Source: Allopontixanthobacter confluentis (lineage in GTDB: Bacteria > Pseudomonadota > Alphaproteobacteria > Sphingomonadales > Sphingomonadaceae). From it: a DNA stretch of 64,000 nt. Numbering within the stretch: the first letter of the stretch is position 1; each line of letters starts with the position of its first letter. The notes beneath the pieces are model-generated. The model saw only the letters and a program-made list of their open reading frames with translations. It did not search any database and was not told the origin of the DNA. Location: contig NZ_WTYU01000001.1 in the NCBI RefSeq assembly GCF_009827615.1, positions 765,001 through 829,000 on the forward strand, written 5' to 3'. This document shows, piece by piece, positions 1 to 8,225 of this stretch. The position numbers and the translations under genes were made by a program.

Positions 1-1
1 T

Positions 2-469
2 TTCGATGGCTATCTTGCCCGCACCAGCGGGACAGTTTCAAAACTTGGCCAGTTCCTCGATCCGATCGCTGACAAGTTGATGATTGCAGCGGTAATTCTG
101 GTGCTGACTGCACAGGGTTTTCTGCGCGGGCCATATGTGGGCGATATGCATGTGATTGCCGGGCTGATCATTCTGATGCGCGAAATTGCGGTATCCGGCT
201 TGCGCGAATTTCTGGGCGGATTGCAGGTTTCCGTGCCGGTCAGCAAACTGGCCAAATGGAAAACAACCTTGCAGCTGGTCGCTCTGGGCGGCCTGATTCT
301 CGGCGGCGCAGTGCATGGGCCGCCCTGTGCATCGCTGGCGGAAAATTGCGGGACGTTGGCCAATAGCTGGATTCACCTCGTCAGCCTCGCCAGCCTGTGG
401 GGCGCAGCGGCCCTCACGGTGATTACCGGGTGGGACTATCTGCGCGTTGGCCTCAAGCACATGGATTGA
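2..469 (+). CDS. pgsA: CDP-diacylglycerol-glycerol-3-phosphate 3-phosphatidyltransferase, 3' part
   Basis: The first 156 residues in the window are the C-terminal part of an integral membrane CDP-alcohol phosphatidyltransferase; the N-terminus lies upstream. The CDP-alcohol motif is visible from the first codons: DG-x2-AR, eight residues, G-x3-D-x3-D (DGYLAR through LDPIAD); its leading Asp is just outside the window. Hydrophobic segments follow (around IAAVILVLTAQG and VIAGLIILM). The enzyme makes phosphatidylglycerophosphate, the first committed step to phosphatidylglycerol and cardiolipin, in the inner membrane. PgsA is favoured over phosphatidylserine synthase by the LDPIADK context and the length after the motif. 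The gene ends 31 bases from the convergent oxyR. Confidence 0.85.
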   Translation, partial: FDGYLARTSGTVSKLGQFLDPIADKLMIAAVILVLTAQGFLRGPYVGDMHVIAGLIILMREIAVSGLREFLGGLQVSVPVSKLAKWKTTLQLVALGGLILGGAVHGPPCASLAENCGTLANSWIHLVSLASLWGAAALTVITGWDYLRVGLKHMD

Positions 470-499
470 GGCGGCGCGAAGAATTGCGCTGCCGTGGTT

Positions 500-1396
500 T
501 CAGCCGGCGCGCAATTCTTCTGCCAGCAACCGGAATTCATCTGCCCGCGGAGAATTCTTGCGCCAGATGAGCGCAATTTCACGCGAAGCATTTTCAGAAT
601 TCAGCGGCCGTGCGACCACTTTGGTATTTTTCAGAATTCCCGCATCCAGCGCCATTTCGGGCAGCATTGTCAGGCCCAGGCCATTATCCACCATCTGCAC
701 CAGAGTATGCAGGCTGGTCCCGATCATGGTGGCGCTCGCCCGCATTTCCGGGCGGTTGCACGCAGCCAGCGCATGTTCCTTCATGCAGTGCCCATCTTCC
801 AGCAGCAGCAAACGGCCCTGATCGATCATTTCCGGCTGGACAATATCGGGCGGGTCACGCGGATCGTTTTCGGGAAAGGCGATGAACAGCCTGTCGTCCG
901 CTATATGTTCATAATCCACTTCGCCAGTGGCGAAAGGCAGGGCCAGCAGCACGCAATCCACACGTCCGTGATTGAGGGATTCCACTGCTGCATCGCTGGT
1001 TTCCTCGCGTAGGAACAGTTTCAGCTGCGGGCGTTCCTGCCGCAGGCGGGGGAGCATTTTGGGCAGCAGGAATGGCGCAATGGTGGGGATCACACTCATG
1101 CGCAATTCACCCGAAAGCGGCTTGCCCGATGCCTGTACCAGATCGGAAAGTTCTTCTGCTTCGCGCAGCAAACGATGTGCCTTTGCCACCACCTGGTTGC
1201 CCAGCGGGGTGAACCGCACCACGCGGCGGCTGCGTTCAACCAGCGTCACGCCCAACAGCGATTCCAGCTCGCGGATACCGGCAGAAAGCGTGGACTGGGA
1301 CACGAAGCTGGCTTCTGCGGCCCGGCCGAAATGCCCGTGTTCGTGCAGGGCGACCAGATATTGAAGCTGCTTGATGGTGGGCAGATAGGTGCTCAT
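500..1396 (-). CDS. oxyR: Peroxide-sensing LysR-type regulator OxyR
   Basis: 298-residue LysR-family transcription factor. An N-terminal winged helix-turn-helix (about residues 5-64) is followed by a substrate-binding-like domain. The redox signature is present: GHCMKEHALAAC places Cys204 and Cys213 exactly nine residues apart, as Cys199 and Cys208 of E. coli OxyR, so hydrogen peroxide can oxidise it to the disulfide form that activates transcription. The start codon overlaps the rnd stop (ATGA, 1393-1396), so it is probably cotranscribed with and translationally coupled to rnd. No katG or ahpC is adjacent; a peroxiredoxin gene lies about 62 kb away. The cysteine spacing makes OxyR much more likely than another LysR activator. 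Confidence 0.9.
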   Translation of the reverse strand: MSTYLPTIKQLQYLVALHEHGHFGRAAEASFVSQSTLSAGIRELESLLGVTLVERSRRVVRFTPLGNQVVAKAHRLLREAEELSDLVQASGKPLSGELRMSVIPTIAPFLLPKMLPRLRQERPQLKLFLREETSDAAVESLNHGRVDCVLLALPFATGEVDYEHIADDRLFIAFPENDPRDPPDIVQPEMIDQGRLLLLEDGHCMKEHALAACNRPEMRASATMIGTSLHTLVQMVDNGLGLTMLPEMALDAGILKNTKVVARPLNSENASREIALIWRKNSPRADEFRLLAEELRAG

Positions 1397-2637
1397 TCTG
1401 CCGCTTGCTGGCCTGCGCCATTAACGTCATCGTCTGGCTGGATCGGGTCTTCTGGCGCTTCAGCCACGCCCTCGGTGTCGAAGTGGGTCATCGTCAGCTT
1501 GCCGTCTTTCACGGCAAAGGCCATGCGCCCTTCCACCAGTTCCAGCGCTTCCTTGCCAAACACATCATAGCGCCACCCTTCCAGGATGGGCAGCTTGCGT
1601 ATTCCAGCGGCAAGGGCTTCCAACTCGTCAGATTTGGTGAGCAGGCGCGAGGCGATGTCGATTTCGCGGCAGCGTATCTTCAGCAGCAGTTTCAGCAAAT
1701 CTGCCACCAGCGCGCCTTCTTTGCCCAGCGGTGCACCGCGTGTTGCCTTTTCGGGCATTTCATCCTTGGGCAGCGCTTCTGCATTTTCGATGACATTCAT
1801 CAGGCGCTTGCCAATGTCATTGTCCTTCCACGAATTGGACAAACCCCGAACCTTGGCCAGATCCGCCTGTTTCTTGGGCGGGTGGCCTGCCACATCGGCC
1901 AGAGTTTCATCGCGCATGATGCGGCCACGCGGGATGTTCTTGTGTTGCGCTTCGCCTTCGCGCCATGCGGCAATGGCTTTCAGGCGGCCCAGCACCTGCG
2001 GGTTGCGGCCAGCCTGGCGGATGCGTTTCCAGGCAAGATCGGCATCGTTGCGGTAATTGGCCGGATCAGCCAGCTTTTCCATTTCCGCATTCAGCCACAT
2101 GCCGCGGCCCGTCTTGATCAGCTTTTTAAGCATCATCGGGAATATCTTGGACAGATGAGTTACATCGCCAATCGCATATTCGATCTGCCGGTCGGTCAGC
2201 GGACGGCGACCCCAGTCGGTAAAGCGGGCCCCCTTGTCGACGGTGAAGCCGAGCCAGCTTTCGACCAGATTGCTATAGCCGATCTGTTCGGACTGGCTGA
2301 TGGCCATCATCGCGATTTGCGTATCGAAAATGGGGTGGGGCGTCTTGCCGGTCAGATTGTAGATGATTTCCACATCCTGCCCGCCTGCGTGGAAGACTTT
2401 CAGCACGTCTTCATTATCGCACATCAGTTCCAGCAACGGCGCCAGGTCAATGCCATCTGCCATCGGGTCAATCGCAGCAGCTTCCACGTCATTGGCGATC
2501 TGCACCAGGCACAGCTCAGGGTAATAGGTATTTTCGCGCATGAATTCGGTGTCGACCGTGACGAAGTCGGATTTGGCAAGCCTTTCACACAGATCGGCCA
2601 GGGCTTCGGTGGTCGTAATCAGATCATGTATTTTCAT
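1393..2637 (-). CDS. rnd: Ribonuclease D
   Basis: 414-residue 3'-5' exoribonuclease of the DEDD superfamily, acting on tRNA 3' ends and other structured RNAs. Exo I is seen as VDTEF (Asp29, Glu31), Exo II as FHAGGQDVE, and Exo III as YAIGDVTHL with the Tyr-x3-Asp of the DEDDy subgroup. An HRDC-type helical region follows (REGEAQHKNIPRGRI onward). The start was placed at the ATG at 2637 because family members begin close to the MKIHDLI segment and the upstream in-frame residues look non-coding. It is the first gene of a two-gene minus-strand unit with oxyR and is divergent from aspS across about 190 bases. Confidence 0.92.
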   Translation of the reverse strand: MKIHDLITTTEALADLCERLAKSDFVTVDTEFMRENTYYPELCLVQIANDVEAAAIDPMADGIDLAPLLELMCDNEDVLKVFHAGGQDVEIIYNLTGKTPHPIFDTQIAMMAISQSEQIGYSNLVESWLGFTVDKGARFTDWGRRPLTDRQIEYAIGDVTHLSKIFPMMLKKLIKTGRGMWLNAEMEKLADPANYRNDADLAWKRIRQAGRNPQVLGRLKAIAAWREGEAQHKNIPRGRIMRDETLADVAGHPPKKQADLAKVRGLSNSWKDNDIGKRLMNVIENAEALPKDEMPEKATRGAPLGKEGALVADLLKLLLKIRCREIDIASRLLTKSDELEALAAGIRKLPILEGWRYDVFGKEALELVEGRMAFAVKDGKLTMTHFDTEGVAEAPEDPIQPDDDVNGAGQQAAE

Positions 2638-2712
2638 GTCGTTTTTCTTTATGTGGGCGGAGTACCGCCACTCGGGCCCGATTGCCCAGATTGATGATGG
2701 GGCCCACACAGC

Positions 2713-2741
2713 TTGACAAAGCCATGTTGTTCCCCTGTTAC
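2713..2741 (+). promoter_or_regulatory. Candidate promoter for aspS
   Basis: TTGACA at 2713-2718, a 17-base spacer, then TGTTAC at 2736-2741. The -35 box is a perfect consensus match and the spacing is ideal; the -10 is weak, as is common in alphaproteobacteria. Transcription would start near 2748, about 78 bases before the aspS ATG. This rests on pattern matching alone. Confidence 0.4.
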
Positions 2742-2825
2742 GCCGCGCATCCGCAAGGGGGCGCGCGGCACCCGAAATGCTCAGGCGCCCTTAGCGTCAT
2801 AGCCCCGAATTTGGAAAGATTTTAG

Positions 2826-4646
2826 ATGCACGCCTACCGTACCCACAATTGCGCAGCCCTGAGCACCGAAAATGTCGGCGAAACAGTGCGCCTGTCCGGC
2901 TGGATTCATCGCAAGCGCGATCATGGCGGCGTGCTGTTTGTGGATTTGCGTGACCATTACGGCCTGACACAGATTGTGGCGGATGAAGATTCGCCTGCGC
3001 TCAAGTTGCTCGAAGGTCTGCGAGTCGAAAGCGTTGTCACCATCGATGGCGACGTGAAGGCGCGGGCTGAAGGAACGGTCAACGCCAACCTCCCGACCGG
3101 CGGCGTTGAAGTCTATGCCCGCTCTGTCACAGTGCAAAGCAAGGCTGACGAACTGCCGATGCCGGTTGCAGGGGAACAGGAATATCCGGAAGATATCCGC
3201 CTGAAAAACCGTTTTCTCGATCTGCGGCGCGACAAGGTGCACAGCAGCATCATGCTGCGCAGCAATGTCATTGCGTCGCTGCGCAAGCGCATGGTGGGGC
3301 AGGGGTTCTTTGAAATCCAGACGCCGATCCTGTCGGCATCCAGCCCAGAAGGCGCGCGCGATTTTCTGGTGCCAAGCCGGATGCACCACGGCAAATTTTA
3401 CGCGCTTCCGCAGGCGCCGCAGATGTTCAAGCAATTGCTGATGGTGTCCGGTTTCGACCGGTATTTCCAAATTGCACCCTGTTTCCGCGATGAAGATTTG
3501 CGTGCCGACCGCAGCTTGGAATTCTACCAGCTCGACCTGGAAATGAGCTTTGTTACCCAAGACGATGTGTTCGACGCGCTGGAGCCTGTTCTGGCCGGTG
3601 TGTTCGAAGAATTCTCAGGCGGCAAAACTGTTACGCCAGCGGGCGAATTTCCGCGCATTCCCTATGCCGAGACGATGCTGAAATATGGCAGCGACAAGCC
3701 GGATTTGCGTAACCCGCTGATCATTTCCGATGTCACCAGCCATTTTGAGAAATCAGGCTTTGGCCTGTTTGAGAAGATCGTCGGCAGCGGCGGTATCGTG
3801 CGGGCCATTCCTGCGCCGGAAACGCAGGACAAGAGCCGCAAGTTCTTCGATGACATGAACAACTGGGCGCGCGGCGAAGGTTTTGCCGGGCTCGGCTATG
3901 TCACCCGCAAGGGCGGCGAATTTGGCGGGCCGATTGCCAAGAACCATGGGCCTGAGCTGATGGCGCAGCTGTATGACGAGCTTGGCCTTGGCGAAAATGA
4001 CGGACTGTTCTTTGCTGCCGGCAAACAGAAGGAAGCGGTCAAGCTGGCAGGCGCAGCGCGCACCCGCGTCGCTGAAGAGCTGGGCTTGATCGAGCAAGGC
4101 TGCTTCAAATTCTGCTGGATCGTCGATTTCCCGATGTTCGAATATGACGAAGAGGCGAAAAAGGTCGATTTTAGCCATAACCCCTTTTCCATGCCGCAGG
4201 GCGAAATGGATGCGCTGGAAAACAAGGACCCGCTGGATATTCTGGCGTGGCAGTATGACATTGTCTGCAACGGCTATGAACTGTCGTCCGGCGCGATCCG
4301 GAACCACCGGCCTGACATCATGTATAAGGCGTTTGAAATTGCCGGTTATTCGCAGGCCGATGTTGATGCCAATTTCTCCGGCATGATCAATGCGTTCAAA
4401 TATGGCGCGCCCCCGCATGGCGGTTCGGCGCCGGGTATTGACCGGATCGTGATGCTGCTGGCTGATGAACCCAACATCCGCGAAGTGATTGCATTCCCGC
4501 TCAACCAGAAGGGTGAAGACCTTATGATGGGCGCGCCCAGCGTCGTCAGCCCCGCGCAATTGAAGGAACTGGCTATCCGTTTGGTGGAAAAACCGAAACC
4601 TGCAATGGCGGCAGAAACCACCCGTACCGACACTGCCGGTAATTAA
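2826..4646 (+). CDS. aspS: Aspartyl-tRNA synthetase, probably non-discriminating
   Basis: 606-residue bacterial-type class IIb synthetase that charges tRNA-Asp. An N-terminal OB-fold anticodon-binding domain (about 1-110) precedes the catalytic domain, with motif 2 at [11 protein letters not shown] and motif 3 near the C-terminus at [15 protein letters not shown]; a bacterial GAD insertion lies between. His33 in KRDHGG and Gly83 in ARAEG correspond to the His31 and Gly83 linked in Pseudomonas aeruginosa to a relaxed enzyme that also makes Asp-tRNA-Asn. E. coli, which is discriminating, has Leu and Lys there. If correct, the cell completes Asn-tRNA with GatCAB; that part is inference. The ATG at 2826 gives the expected N-terminus. 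Confidence 0.95.
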   Translation: MHAYRTHNCAALSTENVGETVRLSGWIHRKRDHGGVLFVDLRDHYGLTQIVADEDSPALKLLEGLRVESVVTIDGDVKARAEGTVNANLPTGGVEVYARSVTVQSKADELPMPVAGEQEYPEDIRLKNRFLDLRRDKVHSSIMLRSNVIASLRKRMVGQGFFEIQTPILSASSPEGARDFLVPSRMHHGKFYALPQAPQMFKQLLMVSGFDRYFQIAPCFRDEDLRADRSLEFYQLDLEMSFVTQDDVFDALEPVLAGVFEEFSGGKTVTPAGEFPRIPYAETMLKYGSDKPDLRNPLIISDVTSHFEKSGFGLFEKIVGSGGIVRAIPAPETQDKSRKFFDDMNNWARGEGFAGLGYVTRKGGEFGGPIAKNHGPELMAQLYDELGLGENDGLFFAAGKQKEAVKLAGAARTRVAEELGLIEQGCFKFCWIVDFPMFEYDEEAKKVDFSHNPFSMPQGEMDALENKDPLDILAWQYDIVCNGYELSSGAIRNHRPDIMYKAFEIAGYSQADVDANFSGMINAFKYGAPPHGGSAPGIDRIVMLLADEPNIREVIAFPLNQKGEDLMMGAPSVVSPAQLKELAIRLVEKPKPAMAAETTRTDTAGN

Positions 4647-4648
4647 TG

Positions 4649-4711
4649 GGCGGTGATTAACCGCCGGTGATTAAGTGCGTGTTGGCGTAAGCTGTTTTTA
4701 CGCACGCACTT
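4649..4711. repeat. Two inverted repeats between aspS and acpP
   Basis: Just after the aspS stop, GGCGGT and ACCGCC (4649-4654 and 4660-4665) can form a short hairpin. A second, larger one pairs AAGTGCGTG (4673-4681) with CACGCACTT (4703-4711); GCGTAA and TTACGC form an alternative inner stem. No clean T-run follows either, so they may be a Rho-assisted terminator of aspS or part of the acpP leader. The acpP ribosome-binding site lies 60 bases further on. Confidence 0.4.
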
Positions 4712-4778
4712 GCCAGCGCCCGCCCTGTTCAGTAGGGCGTTGAGAAAGTTTGAAACCCCCAATTTCGAGAGGGAAAAT

Positions 4779-5015
4779 ATGTCCGATACTGCTGATCGCG
4801 TTTCCAAGATTGTTGTCGAACACCTCGGTGTTGAAGCTGACAAGGTCACTCAGGAAGCCAGCTTCATTGATGATCTTGGCGCAGACAGTCTCGATATTGT
4901 CGAGCTGGTGATGGCATTCGAAGAAGAATTCGGTGTCGAAATCCCTGACGATGCGGCTGAAAAGATCACCACCGTTGGTGATGCCACGAAGTACATCGAA
5001 GAGCACAAGGGCTAA
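4779..5015 (+). CDS. acpP: Acyl carrier protein
   Basis: 78-residue acidic carrier of fatty acid synthesis. The phosphopantetheine attachment serine is Ser37 in [10 protein letters not shown]. The rest is the expected four-helix fold rich in Glu and Asp ([16 protein letters not shown]). The ATG at 4779 has a GAGAGGG ribosome-binding site just upstream and gives the family's usual length; in-frame codons before it are not conserved sequence. It is followed by fabF, with a strong hairpin in the 111-base gap, so ACP can be made in excess over the condensing enzyme. This is the common acpP-fabF arrangement. Confidence 0.97.
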   Translation: MSDTADRVSKIVVEHLGVEADKVTQEASFIDDLGADSLDIVELVMAFEEEFGVEIPDDAAEKITTVGDATKYIEEHKG

Positions 5016-5071
5016 TAAGCCATCCCGCCGTGCTCGTCTGACAGCCAGTCAATGGGCAGTCGGCGGGACTG

Positions 5072-5114
5072 AACAGGCTCGACCTCCTTCGGGGGCCGGG
5101 CCTGTTGCATTTTT
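5072..5114 (+). terminator. Hairpin terminator or attenuator between acpP and fabF
   Basis: AACAGGC (5072-5078) pairs with GCCTGTT (5100-5106). An inner G/C stem is closed by a TTCG tetraloop (5088-5091), and TTTTT follows at 5110-5114. Its place inside the acpP-fabF unit suggests partial termination, giving more acpP than fabF transcript. Confidence 0.65.
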
Positions 5115-5126
5115 ACGGAGAGTTGC

Positions 5127-6386
5127 ATGCGCCGTGTGGTGGTAACCGGTTTGGGTCTCGTAACCCCGCTTGGGGCCGATGTTGAAACAACCTGGGCGAA
5201 TATTCTCGCTTCGAAAAGCGGCGCGGGCCTGATTACCAGGTTCGATGCGTCCGACCAGAAGTGCAAGATTGCCTGCGAAGTTAAACCTGCCGACCATGAA
5301 TATGGGTTTGATCCTGACAAGCGTGTGGATCACAAGGTTCAGCGCCAGGTCGATCCGTTCATCATCTACGGCATTGATGCCGCGGGGCAGGCATTGGAAG
5401 ATGCTGGCCTCGAAGATATGTCGGACGAGCTGAAGCTGCGCGCTGGCTGTTCTATCGGTTCAGGTATCGGCGGCCTTCCGGGCATCGAAAGCGAATCCAT
5501 CGTGCTGCACGAACGCGGCCCCGGCAGGGTCAGCCCGCACTTTGTACATGGCCGACTCATCAACCTGATTTCCGGCCAGGTTTCGATCAAATACGGCCTG
5601 ATGGGGCCGAATCACGCAGTCGTCACGGCATGTTCCACCGGCGCGCATTCAATTGGCGATGCGGCCCGGATGATCCGTGACGATGATGCCGACATCATGC
5701 TGGCAGGCGGGGCGGAAGGCACCATTTGCCCGCTGGGCGTGGCCGGTTTTGCACAGGCCCGCGCTCTCAACATGTCCTATAATGACCGGCCCGAACAAGC
5801 CAGCCGCCCTTATGACAAGGACCGCGATGGTTTCGTGATGGGCGAGGGCGCCGGTGTCGTGGTGCTTGAAGAATATGAACACGCCAAGGCGCGCGGCGCG
5901 AAGATTTACGCCGAAGTCGTCGGCTATGGCCTGTCGGGCGATGCCTATCACGTCACGGCGCCTCATCCAGAAGGCTTTGGCGCTTATCGTGCCATGGAAA
6001 TGGCACTGAAAAAGGCCGGCATGACGCCGTCCGATATCGACTACATCAACGCCCATGGCACTTCCACCATGGCGGACACGATCGAGCTGGGTTCAGTCAA
6101 GCGCCTGTTTGGCGATGCCATTGGCAATGTTTCGATGAGCTCGACCAAATCTGCCATCGGCCATTTGCTGGGCGGTGCAGGCGCTGTTGAGTCCATCTTC
6201 TGCATTCTGGCCCTGCGCGATCAGATCGTGCCTCCGACGCTCAATCTGGACAATCCCGATGACGGCACCGAAGGGGTCGATCTGGTTCCCCATGTGGCCA
6301 AAAAGCGCGAAGTGCGTGCGGTGCTCAACAACAGCTTCGGCTTTGGCGGCACCAATGCAAGTCTGGTCATGAAGAAGGCTGACTGA
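5127..6386 (+). CDS. fabF: Beta-ketoacyl-ACP synthase II
   Basis: 419-residue condensing enzyme that elongates acyl-ACP with malonyl-ACP in fatty acid synthesis. The thiolase-fold catalytic set is complete: Cys169 in VVTACSTGAHS, His310 in INAHGTSTMADTIE, and Lys341 with His346 in KSAIGHLLGGAGAVE. The GFGGTNA motif sits near the C-terminus. Length and N-terminal MRRVVVTGLGLVTPLG match FabF. It follows acpP and is one base from mltG, the usual order acpP-fabF-mltG. FabB is excluded by the neighbourhood and by close agreement with FabF throughout. Confidence 0.96.
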   Translation: MRRVVVTGLGLVTPLGADVETTWANILASKSGAGLITRFDASDQKCKIACEVKPADHEYGFDPDKRVDHKVQRQVDPFIIYGIDAAGQALEDAGLEDMSDELKLRAGCSIGSGIGGLPGIESESIVLHERGPGRVSPHFVHGRLINLISGQVSIKYGLMGPNHAVVTACSTGAHSIGDAARMIRDDDADIMLAGGAEGTICPLGVAGFAQARALNMSYNDRPEQASRPYDKDRDGFVMGEGAGVVVLEEYEHAKARGAKIYAEVVGYGLSGDAYHVTAPHPEGFGAYRAMEMALKKAGMTPSDIDYINAHGTSTMADTIELGSVKRLFGDAIGNVSMSSTKSAIGHLLGGAGAVESIFCILALRDQIVPPTLNLDNPDDGTEGVDLVPHVAKKREVRAVLNNSFGFGGTNASLVMKKAD

Positions 6387-6387
6387 C

Positions 6388-7359
6388 ATGGTCCGGCGCG
6401 GCTGTCTTTTCATTGCCGCGCTGGCTGTGCTGGCATTCATCGGCATCGCGGTGTTCGCGTCGGGCTGGTATGGTTCGGCGCAGGTGGAGGAAGACACATC
6501 CTTCATAGTTCCATCTGGCTCATCGCTCACCAGTGTTGCAGGCATTCTTGAAGAAAAAGGGCTCATCAGTTCTGCTGATGCGTTTCTGCTGCGTGCCAAG
6601 ATTCTCGGCTCGGGCGCGCCGATCAAGGCGGGTGAATTTCTGATCCCCGCTGGCGCCAGCCCCGCGACCATTCTCGACACTTTCCAGAACGGGGATGTGA
6701 TCCGCCGCTTTGTCACCGTGCCCGAAGGGATGCCGTCGGTGATGGTGTACGAACGGCTGATGGCAGAACCGCTGCTGAAAGGCGAGATTTCCGTGCCGGA
6801 AGAAGGCACAATCCTGCCGGACAGCTATGACTTCGAGCGCGGCGAAAGCCGCAAATCCGTGGTCGCGCGCATGCAGGCAGCCATGGCTGACACGGTCAGG
6901 GAATTATGGGCCAAACGCGCCAGTAACATTGCCGTAAAAACGCCGCGTGAAGCTGTCATTCTGGCATCCATTGTGGAAAAGGAAACCGGCGTTGCCTCCG
7001 AACGCCGAATGGTCGCGGGCCTGTATTCCAACCGCGTGAAACAGGGCATGATGCTGCAGGCAGACCCGACCATCATCTATCCCATTACCAAGGGCAAGCC
7101 GCTTGGCCGCCGCATTCTCCAGTCGGAAATTTCGGCGGTGAATGGCTATAATACCTATTCCATGGTCGGTCTGCCGATTGGCCCGATTACCAATCCGGGG
7201 CGCGAATCCATCGCCGCAGTGCTCAACCCTGCAAAGACGAGCGCGCTGTATATGGTGGCCGATGGCAAGGGCGGGCATGAGTTCGGCGATACGCTGGAAC
7301 AGCATAATGCCAACGTGCAAAAATGGTATGCGCTGCGCCGTCAGCGCGGAGAAATGTGA
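6388..7359 (+). CDS. mltG: Endolytic murein transglycosylase
   Basis: 323-residue YceG/MltG protein that cleaves nascent glycan strands and sets peptidoglycan chain length. An N-terminal membrane anchor (about residues 6-26) holds it in the inner membrane with the catalytic domain in the periplasm. A LysM-like section comes first, then the catalytic block SIVEKETGVASER, with the Glu pair at residues 197 and 199, and the conserved QADPTIIYPI and YNTYSMVGLPIGPITNPG segments. It starts one base after the fabF stop, so it is cotranscribed with it, and its stop codon overlaps the next gene's GTG start. Confidence 0.93.
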   Translation: MVRRGCLFIAALAVLAFIGIAVFASGWYGSAQVEEDTSFIVPSGSSLTSVAGILEEKGLISSADAFLLRAKILGSGAPIKAGEFLIPAGASPATILDTFQNGDVIRRFVTVPEGMPSVMVYERLMAEPLLKGEISVPEEGTILPDSYDFERGESRKSVVARMQAAMADTVRELWAKRASNIAVKTPREAVILASIVEKETGVASERRMVAGLYSNRVKQGMMLQADPTIIYPITKGKPLGRRILQSEISAVNGYNTYSMVGLPIGPITNPGRESIAAVLNPAKTSALYMVADGKGGHEFGDTLEQHNANVQKWYALRRQRGEM

Positions 7360-7898
7360 CCGGAGCGGCTGACGATGCGCCGTTCATCGTAACCGCGCAA
7401 TTGCCTGCAGACATGGCAAAATGGGCGACTGCGCTGCGCGACGCGCATTTTCCGCTAGCCCGCAATTACCTGAAAGCCCATGTCACCTTGTTTCATGCGC
7501 TGCCTGCATCCTACGCAGACGAAATTCGCACTATCTTGAAGCAGGAAACAGCGCAGGCAGCCGATGCCCAATGCGACCTGGTGGGCCTGATGTCACTGGG
7601 CGGCGGAACTGCCCTGAAGCTGGTCAGCCCGCAGTTGATGGACATTCGTGACAGGCTCGCCGACCGATTTCATGGTTTGCTGACGGGGCAGGACAGCCAT
7701 CGGCCGCGTTTGCACATAACCATCCAGAACAAGGTCACGTCCGGTGCGGCAAAGGCATTGCAGCAGCAGCTAGCAGACACGATCAGACCACAAAGTTTCT
7801 GTTTTTCAGGGCTGGAATTGCACATCTACCGGGGCGGCCCATGGGAGTTTGTGCGAGAATTCAAATTTCGCCGGTCCAATCGGTCTTTTCGCAGTTGA
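7356..7898 (+). CDS. 2H phosphoesterase (2'-5' RNA ligase family)
   Basis: About 180 residues with the two His-x-Thr motifs that define the 2H phosphoesterase fold: HVTLFHAL near residue 42 and LHITIQNK near residue 125. Relatives open or form 2'-5' phosphodiester bonds or hydrolyse cyclic phosphates; the natural substrate of this branch is unknown. The GTG at 7356 was chosen because it overlaps the mltG stop as GTGA and is preceded by GCGGAGA; an in-frame ATG at 7323 would overlap mltG by 37 bases. The position suggests expression with fabF-mltG. Family assignment is firm; function is not. Confidence 0.78.
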   Translation: MTGAADDAPFIVTAQLPADMAKWATALRDAHFPLARNYLKAHVTLFHALPASYADEIRTILKQETAQAADAQCDLVGLMSLGGGTALKLVSPQLMDIRDRLADRFHGLLTGQDSHRPRLHITIQNKVTSGAAKALQQQLADTIRPQSFCFSGLELHIYRGGPWEFVREFKFRRSNRSFRS

Positions 7899-7977
7899 CC
7901 GCTGGAAAATGCGGCCCTAAACGCGCCGCCTTGCCCGGTTGTTTTTCCGCATTTGGAAGCATCCGGTTGCCCTTTGG

Positions 7978-8054
7978 GGCGGAGTAGCTCAGCTGGTTAG
8001 AGCAGCGGAATCATAATCCGCGTGTCGGGGGTTCGAGTCCCTCCTCCGCTACCA
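7978..8054 (+). tRNA. tRNA-Met (CAT), elongator type
   Basis: 77 bases including the encoded CCA. The acceptor stem GGCGGAG pairs with CTCCGCT, with a G-T pair at the end. The anticodon stem GCGGA/TCCGC closes the loop ATCATAA with anticodon CAT. GTTCGAGTC forms the T loop region. The intact 1:72 pairing excludes an initiator tRNA, which has an unpaired C1-A72. A lysidine-modified tRNA-Ile(CAT) cannot be fully excluded by eye, but the sequence resembles elongator tRNA-Met of related alphaproteobacteria. No gene is seen in the 171 bases that follow. Confidence 0.93.
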
Positions 8055-8225
8055 TTTTTCAGTCATTCGTCGGAAAGCAGCTCTCTCAGGCGGTGCGTCA
8101 CGGCGCGCAGGATGCAGCGCTGGCCGGTTTGCGAAGGTCTAAGTTGGCAGGGATTGCTCAGATGGGGTTGGCTTGTGTCGCACGGCGGCACGGGCTTTAT
8201 CCGGGGTCAGCGATAAGGTCTGGCG

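Noticed and set aside
7907-7954. AAATGCGG and CCGCATTT inverted repeat after the 2H phosphoesterase gene
   Set aside because: Arms are only eight bases with about 32 bases between and no T-run in the right place; kept out as a terminator.
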